A DNA stretch of 38,889 nucleotides, from positions 1 through 38,889 of the forward strand of contig JALOSF010000018.1 in assembly GCA_025458525.1 (NCBI GenBank). Reading direction: 5' to 3'. The position numbers were made by a program, and so were the translations under genes. This document shows, in pieces, positions 8,566 through 16,491 of this stretch (positions are counted from its first letter, which is position 1; every line of letters starts with the position of its first letter). The notes beneath the pieces are model-generated. The model had not been told where the DNA came from. It ran no database searches and was given only the letters and a program-made list of their open reading frames with translations. Source of the stretch: Cypionkella sp. (GTDB lineage: Bacteria > Pseudomonadota > Alphaproteobacteria > Rhodobacterales > Rhodobacteraceae).

Positions 8566-10305
8566 ATGCGGGCGATCTGGCGGGGACTCGGGTTGGCGGT
8601 GCTGTCGCTCTGGACGGCAGGCCCGATCTGCGCCGGCGATCTGCCGCAGGTGCTGACGCCCGAACATATTCTGGAACGGGTGTTTGTCAGCGCGCAGCGT
8701 GCCCAGGCCTCGGGTGCGGGGCAGGCGCTGACCGAGGCGGGGGCACGGCTTGCCGCGGGCAGCGGACCGCTGGCCAGCCGCCTGCGCGAACGGCAGGACC
8801 AGACGGCGGCGATCGAAGCGCTGCAAGATCGGCTTGCCGGGGCCACCAGCGAAAGCGGCATCGCCGCCGAGACGGCCGCGCGCAGCCTTCAGGCCGAATT
8901 GGACGAGGCGCTGGCCCGCCTGTCCCGGCTGGATGCCGAAATCGACCGCGATTTCCCCGATTACCGCAGCCTGACCGACCCCGCCCCCCTGACCATCGCA
9001 GAGCTTCAGGCGCTGCTTGATCCCGCCGAAGCCCTGGTGATGATCCTGGGCGATGAGACGCAAAGCTATGTCTGGGCGGTGTCGCCGACCGGGGCCGATT
9101 GGGCCACCGTGCCTTTGGGAACCGAGGCGCTGGCGCAGGCGGTGGCGCATCTGCGCGCCGAACTGGGCTATGGGGCCGAGGCGCCGCTGCGCGGCGCCGC
9201 GCCGCTTGACGGGGGTGCCGCGCCAAAGGGGCGCAGCTTTGACCGGCAGGCCGCGTATCGGCTTTATGCCGATCTGCTGGGTCCGCTTGACCGGCTGATC
9301 GCGGGGGCGGACCACCTGCTTGTGGTGGCCGATGGCCCGTTGACCAGCCTGCCGTTCAGCCTGCTTGTGACCGCGCCGCCGCAGGGGGCCGATGACGACC
9401 CCGCCGCCTTGCGCGCAACCCCCTGGCTCATCCGGCGGCAGGCGATCACCACCTTGCCGACCGTGGCGGCGCTGCGCAGCTTGCGGCGGCCCGTGGCGCG
9501 CGATCCGCAAGAGGCGCCGCGCCTTGTCGGTTTTGGCGACCCGCTGTTGGGCTATCGCGCCCCCACGGGTGAACCGGCCCATCCGGCCGAGGATGAGCGG
9601 CTGGCCGCCGCGGTGCTTGCGCCCTCGGGGCAAGACACCATCGTCACCCGCGGCGTTTATGACGACATCCGCCGCGTCGCCGATCTTGCGCCCCTGCCGG
9701 GGACGGCGCGCGAATTGCGCGCCCTTGCCGCCACCATCGGCGCCGACCGCTCGACCCTGTTCCTTGGCGCGGCCGCGACCGAGGCGCAGGTGCGCGCCGC
9801 CGATCTGAGCCAGGCCTCGGTGCTGGCCTTTGCCACCCATGGGTTGCTGACGGGCGGGTTGCCGGGGCTGGATGAACCCGCGCTGGTCTTTACGCCGCCT
9901 TCGGTGCCCAGCAAGGCCGATGATGCGCTGTTGACCGCGTCCGAGGCGGCACAGTTGAACCTTGCCGCCGATCTGATCATCCTGTCGGCCTGTGACACCG
10001 CCGGCAGCGACGGGCGGCCGGGGGCCGAGGGGCTTTCGGGCCTTGCGCGCGCCTTCATCTATGCCGGGGCGCGGGCTATCCTGGTGTCGCACTGGCCGGT
10101 CGATGATGATGCGGCGTCGCAGCTGACCGTGCGGATGATCGAGGCGATGTATGGCCCCGAGCGGCAGACACGGGCCGGGGCGCTGCGCCAGTCGATGCTG
10201 GCCCTGATGCAGGACGGGCCGGACCGTTTTGCCCATCCCGCGCTTTGGGCGCCTTTCGTGGTGGTGGGCGAAGGCGGCGCCGACCGGATCGCCGCGGTGC
10301 CCTGA
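8566..10305 (+). CDS. secreted CHAT-domain (caspase-like) protein
   Basis: A 579-aa protein whose C-terminal half (about residues 240-570) is a CHAT domain, a caspase-clan cysteine peptidase fold. The expected dyad is present: His425 in LAFATHGLL and Cys476 in LIILSACDTAGSDG. Family blocks LLVVADGPLTSLPFSLL, LPGTARELRAL, GLSGLARAFIYAGAR and LVSHWPVDDDA are also there. Residues 1-24 form a Sec signal peptide ending near PICAG, which puts the enzyme in the periplasm. Residues about 35-140 are Ala/Arg/Glu-rich helix, possibly coiled coil. CHAT proteins usually carry TPR repeats on the same chain; here a TPR-like protein is encoded convergently, 29 bases downstream. Substrate and role are unknown. 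Confidence 0.88.
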   Translation: MRAIWRGLGLAVLSLWTAGPICAGDLPQVLTPEHILERVFVSAQRAQASGAGQALTEAGARLAAGSGPLASRLRERQDQTAAIEALQDRLAGATSESGIAAETAARSLQAELDEALARLSRLDAEIDRDFPDYRSLTDPAPLTIAELQALLDPAEALVMILGDETQSYVWAVSPTGADWATVPLGTEALAQAVAHLRAELGYGAEAPLRGAAPLDGGAAPKGRSFDRQAAYRLYADLLGPLDRLIAGADHLLVVADGPLTSLPFSLLVTAPPQGADDDPAALRATPWLIRRQAITTLPTVAALRSLRRPVARDPQEAPRLVGFGDPLLGYRAPTGEPAHPAEDERLAAAVLAPSGQDTIVTRGVYDDIRRVADLAPLPGTARELRALAATIGADRSTLFLGAAATEAQVRAADLSQASVLAFATHGLLTGGLPGLDEPALVFTPPSVPSKADDALLTASEAAQLNLAADLIILSACDTAGSDGRPGAEGLSGLARAFIYAGARAILVSHWPVDDDAASQLTVRMIEAMYGPERQTRAGALRQSMLALMQDGPDRFAHPALWAPFVVVGEGGADRIAAVP

Positions 10306-10334
10306 CCCCCGCGCCCGACACGCCACCCGCGCGC

Positions 10335-13007
10335 CTATCGGCCCGGTCTTTGCCGCATCTCGCGCAGCAGATCCCAGCCCAGTTGCGCCTCGGCCCGCGC
10401 GCGCATCGCATCCTCGCTGCGCATCGCGGCCCGGCCCGAGGCAGAGCTGCGCGCGACGTCCTGCCGCGCCGCCGTATAGCGGTCATTGGCCGAAACGATG
10501 GCCCGGAACGCCGCGTCATGCCGCCCGGCATAGACATGGTTGACCCCCTGTTCCCACAGCACGGCGCCAGAGGCATGCAACGGCAGATCGGGATGGGCCG
10601 CCGCCAGAGCCTGCGCTTCGGCCAACAGCGCATCGCTGCGCGCCAGATCGCCCGCGTCGCGGTGCAGGGCGGCGCGGGTGCGCAAGGCGTCAAGCTGGTT
10701 CAGGGGAACAAGCTGCTCGATCAGCGCAGGGTTCGCCAATTCCTGTTCGGCCAGCGCCAGCGCCTCTGGCGCGCGGCCCTGTGTGACCAGTTCGCGCGTC
10801 AGCACCGCCACGATGGTCAGCCGGTAATCGGACCGCGCCTGCGGGGTCAGCCCCGCATAGGCGGCGCGTGCCAGCGTAAGCGCCAGATCGGCGCGCCCCA
10901 GCCGTGTCAGCATCTGGGCCTGCATCGCCTGCATGAAGGCCAGCACATCGGCCCGGTGCCCCGGATTGGCGCGGTATTCATCCGCCGCGCGCGCCATCAT
11001 CGCCTGTGCCTCGTCGATGCGGTCGCGCGCGGCCAGCGCATTGGCCAAGCCATAGCGCGTGGTGGCGCGCAGCACATGGCCTTCGGGCAATTGCGCCGAC
11101 ACCCGCTGCACAAGGGCGGCCAATTCCACCAGCCCCTGATCGGTTTCCATGTCGCCCACCGCATTCATCAGCCGCACCAGCAGCAGATAATCGCGCGCCA
11201 GCACCGCCCCCGGAAAGGCCCGGGCCTCGGCCATCGTGTCGGTCAGCACCCGGTCGGCCAGATCGCGCGGCACATAGATATAGGCCAGTTCGGTCGCGAT
11301 CATGCCAGCGGTCAGATCCCAGACATCGCGCCGATGCGTCGCCGCCGCGCGCGCATCGATCCAGTCGCGCAAGGCCGCGACCGCCGCCGGACCACGCCCG
11401 GAAAAATTGAGCGCCGCCACCCGCAGGATGCGCACAAGCGATTGCTGGCCCGGCGGCAGTCGCGGCTCCAGCGCATCGAGGGCGGCAAAGATCTCTGGCG
11501 CGTCCTCGACCCTTTGTCCGGTCAGCCAGAACTCTCCCAGCGCCTGATAGAGCAGGGCGGCATCGGCCACCGCATCGCCCGCGGCGACATGCGGGGCAAG
11601 CGGGCCGCGGCGCAGGCGGTCCACCTCGGCCCGCATCGGCCCGTTGCGCCCCGACAGGCCCAGATGCAGCACCCGGTTCAGACCAAGGGCCAACGGGTCG
11701 CCTGCCGCCGCCTCTGGCTCTGCCGGGTCATCGCCCGGCCCCGGCTCGGCCATCAGCACCTGCTGGTTCAGCGCGTAAAGCCCCGACAGGAAGCGCAGCA
11801 GCACCTCCTCGGGCGGGCCAAAGGGCGAGACCGATCCCGCATCGGTCAGTTCGGCGGCAAAGGCGAAATCGGCAAAGCCCGGATCGCTGCGATCGATCAG
11901 CGTGGCGGTTTCAAGCGCCTGCGGCTCGTGCGCGGCCTGCACCTGCCGCAACAGCGCATAGCTTTCGCGATAGGCCGCCTGCGCCTCGGCCGATGCGCCC
12001 TGATATTCCAGCGCATAGCCGCGCACCGTGCCCAGATAGGCCAGCGTTGCGGGGTTGGCATCGGGGGCGGCGTCGCGGCGCAGATCGCTCAGAAGCGCAA
12101 TCCCGTCGTCGATCCGGCCCAGTTCGAACCACAGCAGCGCCAGCCGCAACCCCACTTGCAGGAACATGCGGCTGCCCTTGCGCCTTTCGGTCAGGCTGGC
12201 CAGCTCTGTCTCCATCAGCGCGGCGGCCTCGTTGACATGGCCAAGGTCCGACAGGACCTGTGCATGAAACTCCAGATAGGCGGCGCGGTCGATGTCGAGC
12301 ACATCCTCGGCGCGCGCCGAGTCGGCCAGCAGCGTGGTGATGTCGAGCAGGCGCTGATTTGCGCCCTCGGCGCTTCGCATCAGCCGCCCCACGTCATAGA
12401 CCAGCGACAGGAACTCTGGCCCCGACACCAGCCGGGGCCGATCCGGCGCGCCCAGCACCCGTTGGGAGACGGCCATCCAGTCCTCGCCCTCGATCCGCGC
12501 CAAGGTGGCGGCCAGCCAGAAATCGACAAGCCGCGCTTCCTCGCTTTGCGGGCCGCCCGCCGCCATCACCTCCTCCGCGATGGGGCGCAGGATCGCTGCC
12601 GCCTCGGCCTCGCGCCCCAGCCGGTTCAGCGCATGGCCCAGACGGCCCGCAGCCTCCAGCCGCGTCGGATGCAAGGCATAGTTCGGCGCATCGAGCGCCC
12701 GCAGGGCCGAGGCGGCATAGCGTTCGACTTCGGCCCAGTCAAAACGCAGCCGGTAGGCCCGCGCCGCGGCAAGGTTGGGCAGAAAGCGCACCAGCGGGTC
12801 CATGTCGTGCTGATCGATGCCCAGATCATTGGCGCGAAAGATGATCTGAAGCGCCTCATCCGTCTGCCCTTGGGCCAACAGCGCATCGGCCTCGGCAATC
12901 GCGTCAAGGATCACCGCTTCCAATGGGTCGGGCCGGGCCGGGCCGTCCTGCGCCAGAACGGGCAGCGGCGACAGCAGCACCAACAACAGCAAGACCATGC
13001 GGATCAT
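10335..13007 (-). CDS. secreted TPR-like helical-repeat protein, partner candidate for CHAT protein
   Basis: An 890-aa protein made almost wholly of Ala/Leu-rich helix pairs like tetratricopeptide repeats, for example AEADALLAQGQTDEALQIIF, ALNRLGREAEAAAIL and RDRIDEAQAMMARAADEY. Such arrays usually bind other proteins. The start at 13007 (MIRMVLLLLVLLSPLPVLAQ) gives a clean Sec signal peptide of 19-20 residues. The open frame runs up to 13109 but the extra 34 residues would hide the signal. It shares strand with tauABC (tauC stop 13102, 94 bases upstream) and could be read through from it. It converges on the CHAT gene, 29 bases between the stops, with no clear terminator. I see no catalytic motif in it. 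Pairing with the CHAT protein is inference from location and from the usual TPR-CHAT fusion. Confidence 0.78.
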   Translation of the reverse strand: MIRMVLLLLVLLSPLPVLAQDGPARPDPLEAVILDAIAEADALLAQGQTDEALQIIFRANDLGIDQHDMDPLVRFLPNLAAARAYRLRFDWAEVERYAASALRALDAPNYALHPTRLEAAGRLGHALNRLGREAEAAAILRPIAEEVMAAGGPQSEEARLVDFWLAATLARIEGEDWMAVSQRVLGAPDRPRLVSGPEFLSLVYDVGRLMRSAEGANQRLLDITTLLADSARAEDVLDIDRAAYLEFHAQVLSDLGHVNEAAALMETELASLTERRKGSRMFLQVGLRLALLWFELGRIDDGIALLSDLRRDAAPDANPATLAYLGTVRGYALEYQGASAEAQAAYRESYALLRQVQAAHEPQALETATLIDRSDPGFADFAFAAELTDAGSVSPFGPPEEVLLRFLSGLYALNQQVLMAEPGPGDDPAEPEAAAGDPLALGLNRVLHLGLSGRNGPMRAEVDRLRRGPLAPHVAAGDAVADAALLYQALGEFWLTGQRVEDAPEIFAALDALEPRLPPGQQSLVRILRVAALNFSGRGPAAVAALRDWIDARAAATHRRDVWDLTAGMIATELAYIYVPRDLADRVLTDTMAEARAFPGAVLARDYLLLVRLMNAVGDMETDQGLVELAALVQRVSAQLPEGHVLRATTRYGLANALAARDRIDEAQAMMARAADEYRANPGHRADVLAFMQAMQAQMLTRLGRADLALTLARAAYAGLTPQARSDYRLTIVAVLTRELVTQGRAPEALALAEQELANPALIEQLVPLNQLDALRTRAALHRDAGDLARSDALLAEAQALAAAHPDLPLHASGAVLWEQGVNHVYAGRHDAAFRAIVSANDRYTAARQDVARSSASGRAAMRSEDAMRARAEAQLGWDLLREMRQRPGR

Positions 13008-13101
13008 GGCGCGATGCTGGCACCAAAGCCGGGGATAGGGCAATCCCCTGTTCAGGTGCTGCCCTGCGGCGCGCTTGCGGGGTTCCGGCGGGATGGGGCT
13101 G

Positions 13102-14355
13102 CTAGCCACGGCCCTTCCATGGCACGAGTTTCCGTTCGGCGATCCGCATCAGGATATCGATGCCATAGCCGACGATCCCGATCAGGATGATCCCCATCAC
13201 CACGATATCGGTCAGCTGGAATTTCGACGCCGCGATGATCATCATGCCGGCGCCCTTTTGCGCGGCCACCAGTTCGGCCGCCACCACCGTGCCCCAGCAG
13301 ACGCCCATCGCCACGCGGGCGCCGGTAAACAGGTCGGGCAGGCTGTTGGGGATGATGACATGGCGCAGGATCTGCGTCCGTGTCGCGCCCAGCGAATAGG
13401 CCGCATGGATCTTGGACAGCTTGACCCCCGACACGCCCGACCGCGCGGCGATGACCATGATCCACAGCGCGGCCAGAAACAGCAGCACCACCTTGCCGGT
13501 TTCCCAGATGCCGAACCAGATGATGACCAGCGGGATCAGTGCCAAGGGCGGCACAGGCCGCATGAATTCGACGATCGGATCGAACCAGCCGCGGAACCAG
13601 CCCGACAGGCCCATGGCATAGCCCAGCGGAATGCCGACCAGCGACCCCAGCGCAAACCCCGCCAGCACCCGCGCAAGCGAGGCGCCCAGATGGCCCCAGA
13701 GCGAGGTGTTCTGATAGCCGTTGGTCGCGATTTCGATGAATCGGGCCACCACCGCCTCGGGCGAGGGCAGCCAGATCGGTTCCATCTGCATCCCCTTGGC
13801 CGCCTCGAAGTTGAGCGACCCTCGGGGGGTCAGCGTGACCGTGCCGCCTGCAACCGTCACCCGCTGATCGACCGCGACGGGTTGGCCGTCGATGGCGATG
13901 ACCGTGGCGCCGTCGCCGTCATTTTCGCTGACCCGCAGCAGGACCGACCGCCAGGCCTGCACCACGGCGGCGTCGGGCTGGGCAAAGCCGGGCGCCGGGG
14001 TCATTTGCGGCGGCGGCGGGGCGGGGGCGGCCGGATCATGCACGGCGATGCGCACCCCGGCCTCGGCCTCGGCGCCATCGCTGGCGCGCGCGGTGTAGGT
14101 GAATGCCGCCTCGCCCACGAAGGGCCCCGGGACATGCAGGGGCACGAGGCCGGAGCCGGTAAAGGCGCCCCAGATCAGGAACACCGACAGGACAGAGATC
14201 ACGCTGGCCACCCGATCCGGCTGGATGGCGGATTCGTCGCCGAAGGTCACGGTTTTCAGCGAGGTGAAATCGTGCCGCGCCCGGTGCCGCCGGACCCGGC
14301 CCCAGATCAGCATCGAGATCACGAAGATCGCGACATAAAAGGCCAGAACCATCAT
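13102..14355 (-). CDS. tauC: taurine ABC transporter permease TauC with an unusual extracytoplasmic insertion
   Basis: Inner-membrane permease for taurine, 417 aa. Typical TauC/SsuC proteins are near 250-280 aa. The C-terminal part (residues about 195-417) is a standard binding-protein-dependent permease: WLPSPEAVVARFIEIA, then transmembrane segments, and the ATPase-contact loop AAYSLGATRTQILRHVIIP. The N-terminal part is odd. There is a transmembrane segment at 4-20, another at about 48-66, then about 120 residues (72-193) inserted before the core. This insert has AAFTYTARASDGAEAEAGV, a proline run (APPPP), and GGTVTLTPRGSLNFEAA, both like pieces of cadherin/Ig-like surface repeats. ATG 14355 overlaps the tauB stop (ATGA). 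An upstream extension to 14616 is only the shadow of tauB. Confidence 0.85.
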   Translation of the reverse strand: MMVLAFYVAIFVISMLIWGRVRRHRARHDFTSLKTVTFGDESAIQPDRVASVISVLSVFLIWGAFTGSGLVPLHVPGPFVGEAAFTYTARASDGAEAEAGVRIAVHDPAAPAPPPPQMTPAPGFAQPDAAVVQAWRSVLLRVSENDGDGATVIAIDGQPVAVDQRVTVAGGTVTLTPRGSLNFEAAKGMQMEPIWLPSPEAVVARFIEIATNGYQNTSLWGHLGASLARVLAGFALGSLVGIPLGYAMGLSGWFRGWFDPIVEFMRPVPPLALIPLVIIWFGIWETGKVVLLFLAALWIMVIAARSGVSGVKLSKIHAAYSLGATRTQILRHVIIPNSLPDLFTGARVAMGVCWGTVVAAELVAAQKGAGMMIIAASKFQLTDIVVMGIILIGIVGYGIDILMRIAERKLVPWKGRG

Positions 14356-15158
14356 GCGGCGCTGTCCCTTTTGCCCATGATCTCCTCCTCCATGCCCCAG
14401 ATCATCGACAGGATTTCCTCGCGCGTTTCGGCGAAGCCTTCGGATTTCTTGACCTGACGCAGGTCCATCCTGACCCCGCGCTCGGCAAAGGGCAGACGGT
14501 ATTCGCGAAAGATCCGGCCCGGTCGCGGCGCCATGACGACCAGACGTTCGCCCAGAAGCAGCGCCTCCTCGACCGAATGGGTGATCAGGATCACGGTCTT
14601 GCCGGTCTCCTTCCACAGCTTCAGCACAAGGCCTTGCATCTTTTCGCGCGTCAGCGCGTCCAGCGCGCCAAGCGGTTCGTCCATCAGGATGACATCGGGG
14701 TCATTGGCCAGACAGCGCGCCAGCGCCACGCGCTGCTGCATCCCGCCCGACAGTTCATAGACCGCCTTGTCGCCGAAATCGCGCAAGCCCACAGTTTCCA
14801 GCAGATGGTCGGTGATGCGGTCGCGGTCGGGCTTTGCCATGCCCTTCATGCGCGGGCCGAAGTCGATGTTGCGGCGCACGTTCATCCATTCGAACAGGGC
14901 GCCTTGCTGGAACACCATCCCGCGTTCCGGGCCGGGGCCTGTGACACGCGCGTCGCCCAGCCGGATCTGCCCTTCGGTCGGGGCCAGAAAGCCCGCAAGG
15001 ATGTTGAGCAGCGTGGTCTTGCCACAGCCCGACGGGCCAAGCACGGACAAAAGCTCGCCCTGGCGCAGGTCGAGCGAGACATCCTTCAAGGCTTGCACCG
15101 CCCTGCCGCCCGGCAGATCAAAGCGCATCGAGATCTTGTCGATGATAAGGCCGGACAT
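14352..15158 (-). CDS. tauB: taurine ABC transporter ATPase TauB
   Basis: Cytoplasmic ATP-hydrolysing subunit of the taurine importer, 268 aa, normal family length. Walker A GPSGCGKTT, Q-loop VFQQGALFEW, signature LSGGMQQRVALARCL, Walker B VILMDEPLGALD and the switch His in LITHSVEEA are all present. A C-terminal extension after residue 230 holds AERGVRMDLRQ and KSEGFAETREEIL, usual for nitrate/sulfonate/taurine ATPases. A strong GGAGGGG ribosome site precedes ATG 15158. It follows tauA after 67 bases that hold a possible hairpin, and overlaps tauC by ATGA, so tauABC is one operon in the order binding protein, ATPase, permease. Confidence 0.92.
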   Translation of the reverse strand: MSGLIIDKISMRFDLPGGRAVQALKDVSLDLRQGELLSVLGPSGCGKTTLLNILAGFLAPTEGQIRLGDARVTGPGPERGMVFQQGALFEWMNVRRNIDFGPRMKGMAKPDRDRITDHLLETVGLRDFGDKAVYELSGGMQQRVALARCLANDPDVILMDEPLGALDALTREKMQGLVLKLWKETGKTVILITHSVEEALLLGERLVVMAPRPGRIFREYRLPFAERGVRMDLRQVKKSEGFAETREEILSMIWGMEEEIMGKRDSAA

Positions 15159-15190
15159 GTCCCCTCCGGTGGATCAGGAAGGACGGCACA

Positions 15191-15226
15191 GGCCTGCGCC
15201 GCCCTTTGGTCGCGGTCGCGGCGGCC
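15191..15226 (-). other. possible stem-loop between tauA and tauB
   Basis: GCCGCC at 15198-15203 can pair with GGCGGC at 15220-15225, and flanking GGCC copies (15191-15194 and 15223-15226) offer an alternative pairing. It starts at the tauA stop codon. Hairpins at this spot often shield the message of the abundant binding protein from 3' decay. There is no T-run, so it does not look like a full terminator. Confidence 0.3.
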
Positions 15227-16227
15227 TACATGCCCTGTGCCGCGGCAAGCGGCGCGCTGTTCACGGTCGCCGCATAGTCGGGCAGCGCGGCCGGGATCGA
15301 CCCCGAGGTGACGAATACCTCGGCCACGCCCTTCATGAAGTCTTGCGCGCCCCCGCCAAGCCATTTGGCCGAGAGCTGATCCTCGACCGAGGGAAAGACG
15401 AAGGTCGCCATGTCACGCTCGGTCGCGGCCTCGTCCATCCCGGCGTCCTTGGCGATGACCGGCAGCATCTCGGCCTTGGCGCTGCCCTCGTTCCACATCG
15501 CATTCGCATCGGCCGTGACCTTCAGGAACTTGGCGACCAGATCCGGGTTTTCGGCGACAAAACCGGCGGGCGCCGAGGTGACGTCGAACACCAGGATGCC
15601 AAGCTCCTCCTTTTCGGCGCCGGTCAGCAGCACATTGCCATGTTCCTTCATCCGGTTCAGCCCGCCGCCATAGCCGCAGGCCATGTCAACCGACCCTTGG
15701 GCAATGGCCGCCGCGCCATCGGGGGGGGCCATGTCCACCACCTCGAGGCTGGCCAGATCGATGCCGAAATGCGCCATCTGTTTCAAAAAGCCATAATGCG
15801 CCGCGGTGCCAAGCGGCACGGCCACCTTCTTGCCCGCCAGATCGGCCGCATTGTCCTTCGTGATCTCCAGATCGCTGCGCACCACGCAATTGTCATTGTC
15901 GGAATAGGACACGGCCACATCGATGATTTGCAGATCCTGCCCGGCGCTGGTGGCGACGACAAAGGGCGGCACGCCCTGGCTTACGGCAAAATGCACATCG
16001 CCCGCCGCCATCGCCGCCGACATGGCGGTGCCGGTGTCGAAGGCGACCCAGTTCACCTTGACCCCCAGTTCGGTGTCATAGGTGCCCTTGGCCTTTGCGT
16101 ATTGAAACGGCATCGGCCATTCCATGAAATAGGCGACCGTCACCTCGTCGAGCGCCATGGCGCTTGTGGTGCCACAAAGCAGAGCCGTGGTGGCGACCGC
16201 GCTTGTCAGTGTCTTGCGAAATGTCAT
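15226..16227 (-). CDS. tauA: periplasmic taurine-binding protein TauA
   Basis: Substrate-binding protein for the taurine ABC importer, 333 aa. The start at 16227 gives the signal peptide MTFRKTLTSAVATTALLCGT ending near SAMA, and has GGAG eight bases upstream. The reading from 16389 would add 54 residues ahead of the signal, so I reject it. The mature protein follows the SsuA/NrtA-like fold: EVTVAYFMEWPMPFQ, GTAMSAAMAAGDVHFA, DLAGKKVAVPLGTAAHYGFL, and NPDLVAKFLKVTADANAMW. The taurine assignment rests on its divergent position next to tpa with a TauR-type operator between them. It is the promoter-proximal gene of tauABC. Confidence 0.92.
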   Translation of the reverse strand: MTFRKTLTSAVATTALLCGTTSAMALDEVTVAYFMEWPMPFQYAKAKGTYDTELGVKVNWVAFDTGTAMSAAMAAGDVHFAVSQGVPPFVVATSAGQDLQIIDVAVSYSDNDNCVVRSDLEITKDNAADLAGKKVAVPLGTAAHYGFLKQMAHFGIDLASLEVVDMAPPDGAAAIAQGSVDMACGYGGGLNRMKEHGNVLLTGAEKEELGILVFDVTSAPAGFVAENPDLVAKFLKVTADANAMWNEGSAKAEMLPVIAKDAGMDEAATERDMATFVFPSVEDQLSAKWLGGGAQDFMKGVAEVFVTSGSIPAALPDYAATVNSAPLAAAQGM

Positions 16228-16402
16228 CCTTGGTTCTCCGTGTTGGGTTGGCCTTGCCCTCATTGGTCGGGGCGGGTTTGGATCTGTCCAGCGGCGTGAC
16301 CGCGTGTTTGGAAAAAAGCGGAACGGGCCGCTTCCACAGGCTGTCAGGCCGTCGTGACCCGATCTTTGCCCCGCTTTGCCCGTCGGCAAAACGAATTTCG
16401 AT

Positions 16403-16461
16403 CTGGCCTTAACGGGGCGGGACGTCTGGCCCTACGAATGCCTGTGGCGAAGGCAGATGCT
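16403..16461 (+). promoter_or_regulatory. TauR-type direct-repeat operator and -10 of the tpa promoter
   Basis: Two direct repeats, CTGGCCTTAA (16403-16412) and CTGGCCCTAC (16426-16435), start 23 bases apart. The -10-like hexamer GATGCT (16456-16461) begins 30 bases after the start of the second repeat, and the tpa ATG is 30 bases beyond that hexamer. The downstream repeat thus touches the -35 zone, as expected for an activator site. TauR of Rhodobacter capsulatus is reported, as I recall, to bind direct repeats of CTGGACYTAA at tpa. The xsc promoter in this window has the same arrangement. The remaining gap 16228-16402 toward tauA holds no second clear copy. Confidence 0.78.
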
Positions 16462-16491
16462 GCGCAGGCAAGCACAACGGGAGCCAAGGCG

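Noticed and set aside
10306-10334. A bidirectional terminator between the convergent CHAT and TPR-like genes.
   Set aside because: The 29 bases hold no stable hairpin with a T-run on either strand.
8353-13190. Long open frames opposite the CHAT gene (minus 8353-10326) and opposite the TPR-like gene (plus 10245-13190).
   Set aside because: Both lack hydrophobic cores, signals or recognisable motifs and mirror genes that have signal peptides and domain blocks.
16228-16402. A second TauR-type repeat pair pointing at tauA.
   Set aside because: Only a lone CTGGACAGAT half-site is visible on the minus strand; without a partner at the 23-base period I do not count it. tauA may share the tpa-side site.
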